DNA from: Allobosea sp. CS1GBMeth4
Lineage (GTDB): Bacteria > Pseudomonadota > Alphaproteobacteria > Rhizobiales > Beijerinckiaceae
Assembly (NCBI RefSeq): GCF_900185715.1
Contig: NZ_FYAS01000002.1
Coordinates: 124,001 to 188,000 of the forward strand
Direction: 5' to 3'
DNA: 64,000 nucleotides
Shown here: positions 26,514 through 34,282 of the stretch, piece after piece
How positions within the stretch are numbered: position 1 is the first letter of the stretch
How the letters are laid out: every line of letters begins with the position of its first letter
Translations under genes and position numbers: made by a program
The notes under the pieces: model-generated
Told to the model about the DNA's origin: nothing
The model's input: only the letters and a program-made list of their open reading frames with translations
Database searches by the model: none

Positions 26514-26804
26514 TCAGGCCGCCCGGTCGAGCGCGACCACGATGTCGGTGTATTCGGGCTCGTGCGGCGCGAGGTTCCGGTGGGTGTCGTCGCCCCAGCG
26601 GGCGAGCTTGACCACGCGGCCCATGCCGTCGGCGCCGCCATCCACCTGCACAGGCTCGATGATCGTCAGCCCGCCGGCGTCGAGGAAGAAGGTGTGCTCG
26701 CCGAAGAGCTCGCTGAGCTGGAGGGTGACGGGATGGTTCTCCGGCACGGCCTGGGCCTCGATCTGGTGCAAGGCGCTGTCGATGCGGGCTTCGGTCAGCT
26801 TCAT
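26514..26804 (-). CDS. Hypothetical protein
   Basis: 96 residues, soluble, no signal peptide. Reads MKLTEARIDSALHQIEAQAV at the start and contains GEHTFFLDAGGLTIIEPVQV, an alternating strand pattern. GAGAGGACCGACC precedes the ATG and can act as a ribosome site. Family not recognised. Confidence 0.6.
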   Translation of the reverse strand: MKLTEARIDSALHQIEAQAVPENHPVTLQLSELFGEHTFFLDAGGLTIIEPVQVDGGADGMGRVVKLARWGDDTHRNLAPHEPEYTDIVVALDRAA

Positions 26805-26965
26805 GGTCGGTCCTCTCTCGGAAGGGAGACGGATCAGCCGGTCGGCCCCGGAGGATCCGATCGGATCCGGCTCGCATGGCGCTGCGCAGGACGGGGCAGG
26901 AGCGCCGGGCTGCCCGTGGCCGGTGCCGGGCCCGGCTTGCGCCGGCGGCCCGGAGTGGCGGAGGC

Positions 26966-27310
26966 TCAGATCGTCTCCGCGGCGATCAGGGTGAGGTCGC
27001 CGTCCTCGTCGAGCGCGGCGGCGATCACCCAGGCCGAATTCATGCCCCTGGCCTGCAGCGCCCTGGCGGCGGCGGGAATGGCGTCGATCGCCTGCCTGAG
27101 CCGCTGCAGCTCGTCGGGGCTGGTCTGCGCGACGGCGCTGTCGACCTGCACGCGCAGCTGCGGCGGCAGCGAGCCGCGCTCGACCACGGTCGCATTGCGG
27201 ATCGCGGCCGGGTCCTGGAGGCCGGGATGATCGGGGAAGGGGGCCTGCGCCAGCGCGCCGCCCGCGAGCAGCGCGAGGGACAGGCAGGCGGCCCCGGCGA
27301 GGTTGCGCAT
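26966..27310 (-). CDS. Hypothetical exported protein
   Basis: 114 residues. Signal peptide MRNLAGAACLSLALLAGGALAQ, then a helical region (SPDELQRLRQAIDAIPAAARALQARG) and a C-terminal strand hairpin (AWVIAAALDEDGDLTLIAAE). AAAGGAGAG lies upstream. Family not recognised; probably periplasmic. Confidence 0.65.
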   Translation of the reverse strand: MRNLAGAACLSLALLAGGALAQAPFPDHPGLQDPAAIRNATVVERGSLPPQLRVQVDSAVAQTSPDELQRLRQAIDAIPAAARALQARGMNSAWVIAAALDEDGDLTLIAAETI

Positions 27311-27461
27311 CGCGCTCTCCTTTCCATCGCTGGAGGGAGGATGGGCAAAGGCCCGATGCGGAACGAGGCTAGGCGCGAAATCCGGTCAAGCTCTGGCGCC
27401 GGTCTGACCGTTCCGCGGAATCAATGCGTTCGAAATGGGATGAACGCGGCGGGGCTGCGCG

Positions 27462-28019
27462 TCAGTTGATCCGCTCGGGGAGCTTCGCCGTGCTCGCCGC
27501 GCCGGGCTCGCCGGCGGGCTTCGCCGGCTGCCAGACGGTGGAATTGTCCTTCGGCGCCGAGACCAGATAGCGGAGCTGGCTCTTGGCCCTGGCCGAGAGC
27601 AGCGGGCTCGTCTGGAAGCTGGCGAAGTTGGCGTAGGCGCGCGCGCCGCCGTCGAAGACCACGACACGATCCTTCAGGACGATGACGTCGCCCTTCTTCA
27701 GCGTCTCGTCCTTGAGATACCAGAACGGGTCGTCGGCGTATTCCATCGGCTTGGCGAGCAGGGTCTTCGGCCCGTCCTGCCCGGTGCCGACGACCTTCTT
27801 GCGCTTCGGCCGCACGGTCATGTGCAGCGGACCGCTCTCCGGACGCGGCGCCACGGCCGGGCGCGGCGGGATGCCGAACAGGGTCTCCCAGAAGCCGGCG
27901 GCAGCCGCCGGCGCGGCGAAGGCTGCCGCGCTCAACCCGGCGGCGACGGCGATGAGTTGTCGAAAGGACGGCACGGCTGAAATCCCCAGCTCCGCAACCT
28001 GAGATAGCAACGAGTCCAT
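27462..28019 (-). CDS. Hypothetical exported protein with basic segment
   Basis: 185 residues. A hydrophobic stretch near 20-42 (AVAAGLSAAAFAAPAAAA) looks like a late signal peptide; an inner start may be the true one. The mature part has a basic segment (MTVRPKRKKVVGTG), then a compact domain (LKKGDVIVLKDRVVVFDGG) and a Pro/Ala tail. Divergent from the AMP-binding enzyme gene. Function unknown. Confidence 0.65.
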   Translation of the reverse strand: MDSLLSQVAELGISAVPSFRQLIAVAAGLSAAAFAAPAAAAGFWETLFGIPPRPAVAPRPESGPLHMTVRPKRKKVVGTGQDGPKTLLAKPMEYADDPFWYLKDETLKKGDVIVLKDRVVVFDGGARAYANFASFQTSPLLSARAKSQLRYLVSAPKDNSTVWQPAKPAGEPGAASTAKLPERIN

Positions 28020-28227
28020 GCAACCTCAATGACGATGACGCGACGTGATGAACGGGTTCTTCGTCAAATTTCTGCGATTGCGCCGAGCCCGTTTCGAGAT
28101 CGTTGAGCCGTCACCGGGCTCCGGCGCCTGTGCCCGCGCCGACGCCGTGGCGGCCGGTGCATTGCAACCAGGCGTCGGGTCGCTACGTTCCGCTGTGGAG
28201 AGGGACGAATCCGGAGCGCAAGGCGAG

Positions 28228-29808
28228 ATGGCTGCGATTGACCTGCCGGCACGGCCCTTCGATGCCGACGGTGCCCGGACGAGCCTGTTCCAGGCCCTGC
28301 TGGCGACGATCGCGCGCCATGGAGGGAACCGCGTCGCGCTGGAGGATCCGGAGCGCAAGCCGCTCAGCTACGGCGGGCTGGTGCTGGGGGCACTGGTGCT
28401 CGGCCGCAAGCTCGCGGCGCTGACGCGGCCTGGCGAGAGGGTCGGGCTGATGCTGCCCAATGTCCAGGGCCTGGCGGTGACGCTGTTCGGCCTTTCGGCG
28501 TTCGGCCGCGTGCCGGCGCTGCTCAACTTCACCGCGGGCCTGAAGAACCTCAATGCCGCCTGCGAGATCGGGCCGATCTCGACCATCGTCACCTCGCGCC
28601 GCTTCATCGACCAGGCCAAGCTCGACGACGTCGTCGCGGCGCTGTCGCCGGGGCGGCGGGTGATCTATCTCGAAGATGTCCGCAAGGGCCTGACCAGCCT
28701 CGACAAGGCGCTCGGCGCGCTGGCGGCGCTGGCGCCCGGGCTGGTGCATCGCCGCCATGCGGGCCGCCCGGACGACCCGGCCGTGCTGCTGTTCACCTCC
28801 GGCACGGAGGGCAAGCCGAAGGGCGTGGTGCTGAGCCATGCCAATCTGGTCTCGAACGCCCGCCAGGTCTTCCGGCACGCCGAAGGCGCGATCTCCGAGC
28901 GCGACGTCTTCATGAACCCGCTCCCGGCCTTCCACTCCTTCGGGCTGACCGCCGGCATCCTGGTGCCGCTGCTGCACGGGATGAAGGTCGTGCTCTATCC
29001 GAGCCCGCTGCACTACAAGCAGGTGCCGAAGCTGATCGGCGAGACCAAGGCGACCTTCCTGCTCGCGACCGACACGTTCCTGCAGGGCTATGCCCGCGCC
29101 GCCGATGCCGGCGATCTCGGCAGCGTGCGCTATGTCGTCGCCGGAGCGGAGCGGGTGAAGCCGGAGACGCGGGCGATGTGGCAGCCCTACGGCACCACCA
29201 TCCTCGAAGGCTATGGCTGCACCGAGTGCTCGCCCGTGCTGGCCGTGAACACGCCGAAGGCGATGCGCGAGGGCAGCGTCGGCCGGCTCCTGCCGGGCAT
29301 CGCGGCGAAGCTCGAGCCGGTCGAGGGCATCCACGAAGGCGGGCGGCTCTGCGTCAGGGGCCCCAACGTGATGCTGGGCTATCTCGACGCCGAGCGGCCG
29401 GGCAGCATCGTGCCGCCGGAGGGCGGCTGGCACGACACCGGCGACATCGTCGTAATCGAGGACGGCTTCGTCGCGATCAAGGGCCGGGCGCGGCGCTTCG
29501 CCAAGCTGGGCGGCGAGATGGTCTCGCTGGCGGCGGTCGAGAGCATGATCGCAGGCTTGTGGCCCGGTCACAGTCACGTGGTCGTGGCGCTGCCGGATTC
29601 GCGCAAGGGCGAGCAGCTCGTCCTCGTCACCGAGAAGCCCGACGCCGAGAAGAAGGCGCTGCAGGACGAGGCCAGGCGCCAGGGTTTCCCGGAACTGTGG
29701 CTGCCCAGGGCGATCCTGGTCACCGGCTCGATTCCGGTGCTCGGCAACGGCAAGATCGATTATGGTGGCACGCGCGAGCTCGCCATCACGATGAGGCCGC
29801 TGCTGTGA
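28228..29808 (+). CDS. AMP-binding (acyl-CoA/acyl-ACP synthetase-like) enzyme
   Basis: 526 residues from MAAIDLPARPFD (GGCGAG just upstream); the frame is open to 28045, but the extra N-terminus is unlike the family. Adenylate-forming signatures are clear: P-loop LLFTSGTEGKPKGVVLSHANL at about 188-208, GYGCTECSP near 330, the TGD motif (WHDTGDIV) and the catalytic Lys in GNGKIDYGG near the end. It resembles the synthetase domain of Aas-type acyl-ACP/phospholipid enzymes, here without the acyltransferase domain. Substrate is probably a fatty acid. Confidence 0.88.
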   Translation: MAAIDLPARPFDADGARTSLFQALLATIARHGGNRVALEDPERKPLSYGGLVLGALVLGRKLAALTRPGERVGLMLPNVQGLAVTLFGLSAFGRVPALLNFTAGLKNLNAACEIGPISTIVTSRRFIDQAKLDDVVAALSPGRRVIYLEDVRKGLTSLDKALGALAALAPGLVHRRHAGRPDDPAVLLFTSGTEGKPKGVVLSHANLVSNARQVFRHAEGAISERDVFMNPLPAFHSFGLTAGILVPLLHGMKVVLYPSPLHYKQVPKLIGETKATFLLATDTFLQGYARAADAGDLGSVRYVVAGAERVKPETRAMWQPYGTTILEGYGCTECSPVLAVNTPKAMREGSVGRLLPGIAAKLEPVEGIHEGGRLCVRGPNVMLGYLDAERPGSIVPPEGGWHDTGDIVVIEDGFVAIKGRARRFAKLGGEMVSLAAVESMIAGLWPGHSHVVVALPDSRKGEQLVLVTEKPDAEKKALQDEARRQGFPELWLPRAILVTGSIPVLGNGKIDYGGTRELAITMRPLL

Positions 29809-29837
29809 CGCCACAATCGCATGATCAGGGAGGGCGC

Positions 29838-30488
29838 ATGATCGCGCTCATTCCGCTCGTCCTCGCCCGCGCGGCGGCCTTCGCCGTGGCCGGGTTCGCG
29901 CTGGCGCCGGCCGACCTCGCCGCCCAGGCCGCCGGCCAGACCTATGTCCGCCGCGACGAATGCATCGAGGCCGGCAGGCTGTCGGCCGAGCAGTGCGAGA
30001 ACGCCTATCGCAACGCGCGCGCCGAATTCGAGCAGAAGGCGCCGCGCTATGCCTCGCGTGCGGCCTGCGAGCGCGCCCACAAGCGCTGCGGGGCGCAGGT
30101 CTCGACCACGGGCGGCTGGGATGCGCTGGCGCGCGGCGGCGGCGGGGCGAGCTATGTGCCGCGCTTCGTCGGTATCCGCGTCACCGGCGAGGGCGCCGCC
30201 GGCAGGACGCTGCCGATCATCGAGGGCTCGGCGAAAGTCGCGTTCTCGCCGCGCCAGGTCGCGGCGCTCGACGACAAGGTCGCGGCCCGCCGCGCGGTGA
30301 TCGGCGGCGGCGATGGCGGCCGCGGCCAGCACAGCCAGCAGGCGAGCGGCCCCTATATCCGCCGCGGCGACCGCGACGACACGGTGCGCGTGCCGATGGA
30401 GCAGAAGAAGATCGGCTCCGACGTCGCGCCAGGGCTCTATGTCGATCCCGACGGCGTCGAATGGTACAAGCCGGCGCGAAGGCGGTGA
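29838..30488 (+). CDS. DUF1190-like exported protein
   Basis: 216 residues with GGGAGGG before the ATG. After a signal peptide ending near AAQAA comes the Cys-containing segment YVRRDECIEAGRLSAEQCENAYRNA...CERAHKRCG, matching DUF1190 (UPF0441). The rest is low-complexity, Gly/Arg-rich, with a C-terminal VDPDGVEWYKPARRR. Four conserved cysteines suggest disulfides in the periplasm. Function unknown. Confidence 0.78.
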   Translation: MIALIPLVLARAAAFAVAGFALAPADLAAQAAGQTYVRRDECIEAGRLSAEQCENAYRNARAEFEQKAPRYASRAACERAHKRCGAQVSTTGGWDALARGGGGASYVPRFVGIRVTGEGAAGRTLPIIEGSAKVAFSPRQVAALDDKVAARRAVIGGGDGGRGQHSQQASGPYIRRGDRDDTVRVPMEQKKIGSDVAPGLYVDPDGVEWYKPARRR

Positions 30489-30545
30489 ACGCCGCGCAAC
30501 CGGCGCTTGTCGCCGGACCTTCGCGCCGCTAACCAGTTCCGCCGC

Positions 30546-30632
30546 GCGGACGTGGCGAAACTGGTAGACGCAAGGCACTTAAAATGCCTCGCCGGAAACG
30601 GCATGCGGGTTCGATCCCCGCCGTCCGCACCA
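30546..30632 (+). tRNA. tRNA-Leu (TAA)
   Basis: 87 nt with encoded CCA. Acceptor GCGGACG pairs with CGTCCGC, the anticodon loop is ACTTAAAAT (anticodon TAA), a long class II variable arm (GCCGGAAACGGC) is present, and the T-loop is TTCGATC. Confidence 0.97.
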
Positions 30633-30654
30633 TCCTGCATTGCCCCGGGGCGGC

Positions 30655-31101
30655 TCAGCCCTGCGTCGGCTTCCAGCCCGCCGCGGGGACGGTGTTGATC
30701 ATCCAGGGCACGCCGAACCTGTCGACCAGCGAGCCGAAGCCGGGCGACCAGAAGGTCTCGCCGAACGGCATCACCGCCTTGCCGCCTTCGCAGAGCCGAT
30801 CGAACCAGCGCTGCGCCTCGGCCCGGTCGCCGGTGTGCAGCGTGACGTCGAAGCCGTTCTTGGGCTTGTCGATGTTCGGGGCCCAGCCGATGTCCATGTC
30901 GGCGCCCATCAGAGCCTGGTCGCCGACCTCGAGCCAGCAATGCATCAGCCAGCTCTTGTACTTCTCGTCGCTGATCGGCATGTCCGGAGGCGCGTCGGCA
31001 TAGGGCATGGCCGCCGTGATCTTGCCGCCGAGGACCTCGGCGTAGAACTCGAACGCCTCGCGGCACTGGCCGCGAAAGCTCAGGCTGGTCACGATCTTCA
31101 T
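30655..31101 (-). CDS. VOC-family (PhnB-like glyoxalase fold) protein
   Basis: 148 residues covering the PhnB-like domain: MKIVTSLSFRGQCREAFEFYAEVLGGKI at the start, then DVTLHTGDRAEAQRWFDRL and a closing FGSLVDRFGVPWMIN. Metal-dependent glyoxalase/dioxygenase-type fold; the PhnB-like subgroup has no proven enzyme role. Soluble, monocistronic, convergent with the tRNA-Leu gene. Confidence 0.88.
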   Translation of the reverse strand: MKIVTSLSFRGQCREAFEFYAEVLGGKITAAMPYADAPPDMPISDEKYKSWLMHCWLEVGDQALMGADMDIGWAPNIDKPKNGFDVTLHTGDRAEAQRWFDRLCEGGKAVMPFGETFWSPGFGSLVDRFGVPWMINTVPAAGWKPTQG

Positions 31102-31249
31102 GGTCGTCTCCTCTCAGGGTGGCAGCCGGCGCCGCCTCACGTCAGCTCACGGCGCCGCAATTGGGTTGGTATCAACCTTGCGGGCCTCGGCGATGTCAAT
31201 CGCCGTGGGGTGGGGCGCTGCGCGGTCCTGACAGGACTTGTCAGGCCGG

Positions 31250-31281
31250 GCGAGATACAAACCGTTCGGTATGTATCTCGC
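31250..31281. promoter_or_regulatory. 32-bp inverted repeat, TetR-type operator
   Basis: GCGAGATACAAACCG and CGGTATGTATCTCGC form an inverted repeat with 14 of 16 pairs matched, centred on ACCGTTCGGT, a core typical of TetR/AcrR-family operators. It lies 85 bp before the GST start and about 150 bp from the divergent VOC gene. No TetR gene is in the window. Confidence 0.7.
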
Positions 31282-31365
31282 CGGCGGCTCGCTCCCATCC
31301 GGGCCGGACGGGGTTCGGCCACCGGCCGGAGGGGCGTGCCAAGCGGCGATCGCAAGGAGGAGACG

Positions 31366-31998
31366 ATGATGAAGCTCTACGGATTCGGACCGACGCGGAC
31401 CCTGCGGGCGATGTGGGGGCTGAAGGAGCTCGGCGTGCCCTTCGACTACGTCCATGTCGACCTGCTGGGCGGCGGGGCGCAGACGCCCGAGTTCCTGAAG
31501 CTCAACCCCGCGGGCAAGCTGCCGGTGCTGGTCGACGGCGCGCATGTCCTGCCCGAATCGGCAGCGATCATCCTGTATCTCGCCGAGAAATTCCCGGAGA
31601 AGCGCCTGCTGCCGGACGATGTCGGCGAGCGCGCGCAGGCCTATCGCTGGATCATGTTCGCGATGACCGAGCTGGAGCAGCCGCTCTGGCGCATCGCCAA
31701 GCACAGCTTCCTCTATCCCGAGGAGAAGCGGCTGCCGCAGGACATCGCCCTGGCCCGCGGCGAGTTCAGGCGCATGGCGGCCGTCCTCGAAGCCCATATG
31801 GAAGGGCGCGCCTTCATCGTCGGCGACCGGATGGGCGCGGCCGACTGCGTCACCGCCTATCTCATGGACTGGGCGAACGAGCAGGACCTGCTCGACGGCT
31901 TCCCGCGGCTGAGCGGCTATCTCGAGCGCATGTATGCGCGCCCGACGGCGCCGCCGCGGATCGCGGAAGCCTTCGCCGCCGTGCAGCCGGCGGCGTAG
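31366..31998 (+). CDS. Glutathione S-transferase
   Basis: 210 residues, ATG ATG start after AAGGAGGAG. The N-terminal thioredoxin-like domain reads MMKLYGFGPTRTLRAMW with cis-Pro NPAGKLPVL at about 45-53 and ESAAIILYLAEKF; the helical C-domain follows (GDRMGAADCVTAYLMDW). Conjugates or reduces electrophiles with glutathione in the cytoplasm. The upstream TetR-type operator suggests induction by a toxic compound. Confidence 0.93.
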   Translation: MMKLYGFGPTRTLRAMWGLKELGVPFDYVHVDLLGGGAQTPEFLKLNPAGKLPVLVDGAHVLPESAAIILYLAEKFPEKRLLPDDVGERAQAYRWIMFAMTELEQPLWRIAKHSFLYPEEKRLPQDIALARGEFRRMAAVLEAHMEGRAFIVGDRMGAADCVTAYLMDWANEQDLLDGFPRLSGYLERMYARPTAPPRIAEAFAAVQPAA

Positions 31999-32007
31999 CG
32001 ACGCCGG

Positions 32008-32430
32008 TCAGTCCGGGCGTCCGGCGGCGAGAGCGGCGGCGCATTTCGACCAGAGGCGCTCGCCCAGCGCCGCGAGGCCGAGGCCGGTCAGCCCGCCGGT
32101 GATCTTGACCAGCGCGTCGAGCGCGCGGGCATGCCGGCTCGCCTCGAAATGCTGGGCGAGCTCGAGCCCGGCGGCGCCGGCGACGATGCAGAGGAGAATC
32201 AGCCCCTTGCGTGCCGGGTAGGCGGTGGCGAGCGCGGCGGCGGCGACGAGATAGGCGGCGAAGCGCTCGAGCTGCGGGCCGGCGAGATGGGGACGGGCGC
32301 CGATCGGCGACAATGTCGCGAAGACGACGAGGGCGACGGCGCTCCAGCCGATCAGCGCGGCCCAACGGCGTGCCGGCGGCGCGAATCCGGACCGGCGCGG
32401 CCCCGTCCTTCCTGCTTCCCGCTGTCCCAT
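32008..32430 (-). CDS. VanZ-like membrane protein
   Basis: 140 residues from MGQREAGRTGPRR; the longer frame runs back across tRNA-Asn and is not real. Four hydrophobic segments and the pattern FATLSPIGARP ... GLELAQHF ... ALDALVKITGG fit the VanZ-like family of unknown function. Convergent with GST, stops 10 bp apart. Confidence 0.75.
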   Translation of the reverse strand: MGQREAGRTGPRRSGFAPPARRWAALIGWSAVALVVFATLSPIGARPHLAGPQLERFAAYLVAAAALATAYPARKGLILLCIVAGAAGLELAQHFEASRHARALDALVKITGGLTGLGLAALGERLWSKCAAALAAGRPD

Positions 32431-32489
32431 GCGATCTCCGGAAAGCAGAAAGGGCCCAAGCGGTCTATCGCTCAAGCCCTTGAAACTGC

Positions 32490-32564
32490 TGGCTCCCGGA
32501 GCAGGATTCGAACCTGCGACCAATCGATTAACAGTCGATTGCTCTACCGCTGAGCTATCCGGGA
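32490..32564 (-). tRNA. tRNA-Asn (GTT)
   Basis: 75 nt with CCA on the minus strand. Acceptor TCCCGGA pairs with TCCGGGA, the D arm is AGCTCAGCGGTAGAGC, the anticodon loop is CTGTTAA (GTT), and the T-loop is TTCGAAT. Confidence 0.97.
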
Positions 32565-32753
32565 TCGGTGGGCGGCGTATAGCGACGCTGCCGGCCGGGT
32601 GCAAGCCTTTTGCTGGCATCGGCCGGAGAAAATCGCGGCTGCGCGACCTGCCCCATCGTCAATCCACATGACGGCGCTTGTTTCGGTTGCGATGCGCGGC
32701 GGCATGTGGTTATAGGCGCCGCTGTGGAGCGCGCTTCGGCGGCGCTCCCGGAT

Positions 32754-32827
32754 GGCCTCGTGGCGGAGTGGTTACGCAGAGGACTGCAAATCCTTGCACC
32801 CCGGTTCGATTCCGGGCGAGGCCTCCA
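32754..32827 (+). tRNA. tRNA-Cys (GCA)
   Basis: 74 nt with CCA. Acceptor GGCCTCG pairs with CGAGGCC, the anticodon loop is ACTGCAAAT (GCA), the T-loop TTCGATT. It is 189 bp from the convergently placed tRNA-Asn. Confidence 0.97.
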
Positions 32828-32868
32828 CCTTCTTTCCGATCCGACGATCCCGTCCAGATGCAGCGCAT

Positions 32869-33174
32869 CTAGCGCCGGCGCCTGAAGCGCTCCAGCCAGC
32901 CGAGGCACCAGGTCGCGAAGCGCGCCATCGGCCGCTGCAGCGGCGGCACATCGGCCGCCAGCAGCATCAGGCCGAGCGGGAGCATCCAGACGCCGAGCAC
33001 CGGCAGGAAGGAGAAGACGCCGCCGGCGATGAGGACGAGCCCGGCCGGGACCCTGACCAGGCGCGAACGGCGATGCTGGAGCCAGCGCATCGCCTTGGCG
33101 AACCGGGGAGGGAGCTCGGCCTCGATGCGCTTGAAGGCGGCTCTGAGTTCGTGTCTTGCTGGCCGAAGGCGCAT
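32869..33174 (-). CDS. Small membrane protein (PGPGW-like)
   Basis: 101 residues from MRLRPARHELRAAF, with GAGGTGA directly before the ATG. A basic N-terminus precedes two hydrophobic segments (LVRVPAGLVLIAGGVFSFLP; GVWMLPLGLMLLAADVPPL) and an Arg-rich tail. The layout matches small inner-membrane proteins annotated as PGPGW-like. Function unknown. Confidence 0.72.
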   Translation of the reverse strand: MRLRPARHELRAAFKRIEAELPPRFAKAMRWLQHRRSRLVRVPAGLVLIAGGVFSFLPVLGVWMLPLGLMLLAADVPPLQRPMARFATWCLGWLERFRRRR

Positions 33175-33439
33175 TTCACCTCGATGATCGCTGCCCGGTG
33201 GAAACGCGCAGCTCGCCCGTTCGTTCGCGTGGGCGCCGAGGGGACAGGTATGCGGTCGCTCCGGTTTTTCCATGGCGGCTCGGACAACGGGCGCCCGAGC
33301 CCGCACGGTTCGGCGGGAGCGGCGCGGGCCGCCCGGAGGAGGTGGTCGCGGCGGCGGCTTGCCTTTTGCGGCGGCCTCGCCCAAAAACCGCGGGCAGGCT
33401 CGGTGCCCGTCCGGGTGCCTTCCTTCGGAGATCTTGAGC

Positions 33440-34081
33440 ATGAGCAGCTTCGCCGAACTGCGGCGCATGATGGTCGATTGCCAGTTGCGCACCTATGACG
33501 TGACCGATCGTGCCGTGCTCGCCGCCGCCGACTCGGTGCCGCGCGAAGCCTTCCTGCCGGCCGCGCTGGCGCAGCTCGCCTATCTCGACCGCCAGGAGCC
33601 GCTGCCAGGTACGAGCCGGGCCCTGCCGGCGCCGATGGTGACGGCGCGGATGATCCAGGTGCTGGATCTGCAGCCGGGCGAGGAGGTTCTCGAATATGGT
33701 GGCGGCTCGGGCTATGGCGCGGCGCTGATGGCGGCGATGGGCGCGAAGGCGACCCTGCTCGAGCCGGACGAGGCTGCGCTGGGGCTGGCGCGCGCGGCCT
33801 TCGACCAGCCGGGCGTGCCGGCTGCCGAACTCGTCGCGAGCCTGCCCGCCGACAGGCAGTTCGACGCCGTGCTGGTCAGCGGTGCCTGCGAGACGCAGCC
33901 CGAATCGCTGTTTCGGCATGTCCGCCAGGGCGGCAGGCTGATCGCGATCGAGGGGATCGGGCGTTCGGCGCGGGTGATGCTCTATCGCAAGGCCGGCGAA
34001 TCGATCTCGGGCCGTCCGGTCTTCGATGCGGCGGCGCCGGCGCTGCGCGAATTCCGGAAAGTCGAGGCGTTCGCGCTCTGA
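33440..34081 (+). CDS. Protein-L-isoaspartate O-methyltransferase family protein
   Basis: 213 residues from MSSFAELRRMMVDCQLRTYDVTD. The PCMT layout is visible: VPREAFLP, the SAM motif VLEYGGGSGYGAALMAAMG at about 82-100, then the Pro-bearing substrate region. The family repairs isoaspartyl damage, but in Hyphomicrobiales this paralogue often precedes tolC and lacks a proven role. Motif I reads EYGGGSGY rather than the usual EIGTGSGY. Confidence 0.88.
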   Translation: MSSFAELRRMMVDCQLRTYDVTDRAVLAAADSVPREAFLPAALAQLAYLDRQEPLPGTSRALPAPMVTARMIQVLDLQPGEEVLEYGGGSGYGAALMAAMGAKATLLEPDEAALGLARAAFDQPGVPAAELVASLPADRQFDAVLVSGACETQPESLFRHVRQGGRLIAIEGIGRSARVMLYRKAGESISGRPVFDAAAPALREFRKVEAFAL

Positions 34082-34212
34082 GGGCGGTTGTCCCCAGGAG
34101 AGGTAATCCGTCGGAACTAATCCCGGCGGAGGTGTCGCATTTTTGCGGCAGTCGAGGATTGAAAAGCGGCCGGCTCCTCTCGCAACATTGGCGGGGCGAG
34201 CTGCGAAGCTTA

Positions 34213-34225
34213 TGATTTTAAATCA
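34213..34225. promoter_or_regulatory. AT-rich 13-bp palindrome upstream of tolC
   Basis: TGATTTTAAATCA is a perfect odd-centred palindrome in a GC-rich setting, 58 bp before the tolC start. It is close to, but not, the FNR consensus because the half-site spacing is wrong. Regulator unknown. Confidence 0.4.
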
Positions 34226-34282
34226 AGTGCCGAGGCTGGGGCGATGCCTGGGCGTGACTAGAGTCCGCACAAGAGGCGTCCA

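Noticed and set aside
34212-34226. FNR box before tolC
   Set aside because: The half-sites are separated by five bases instead of four and the left half is ATGAT.
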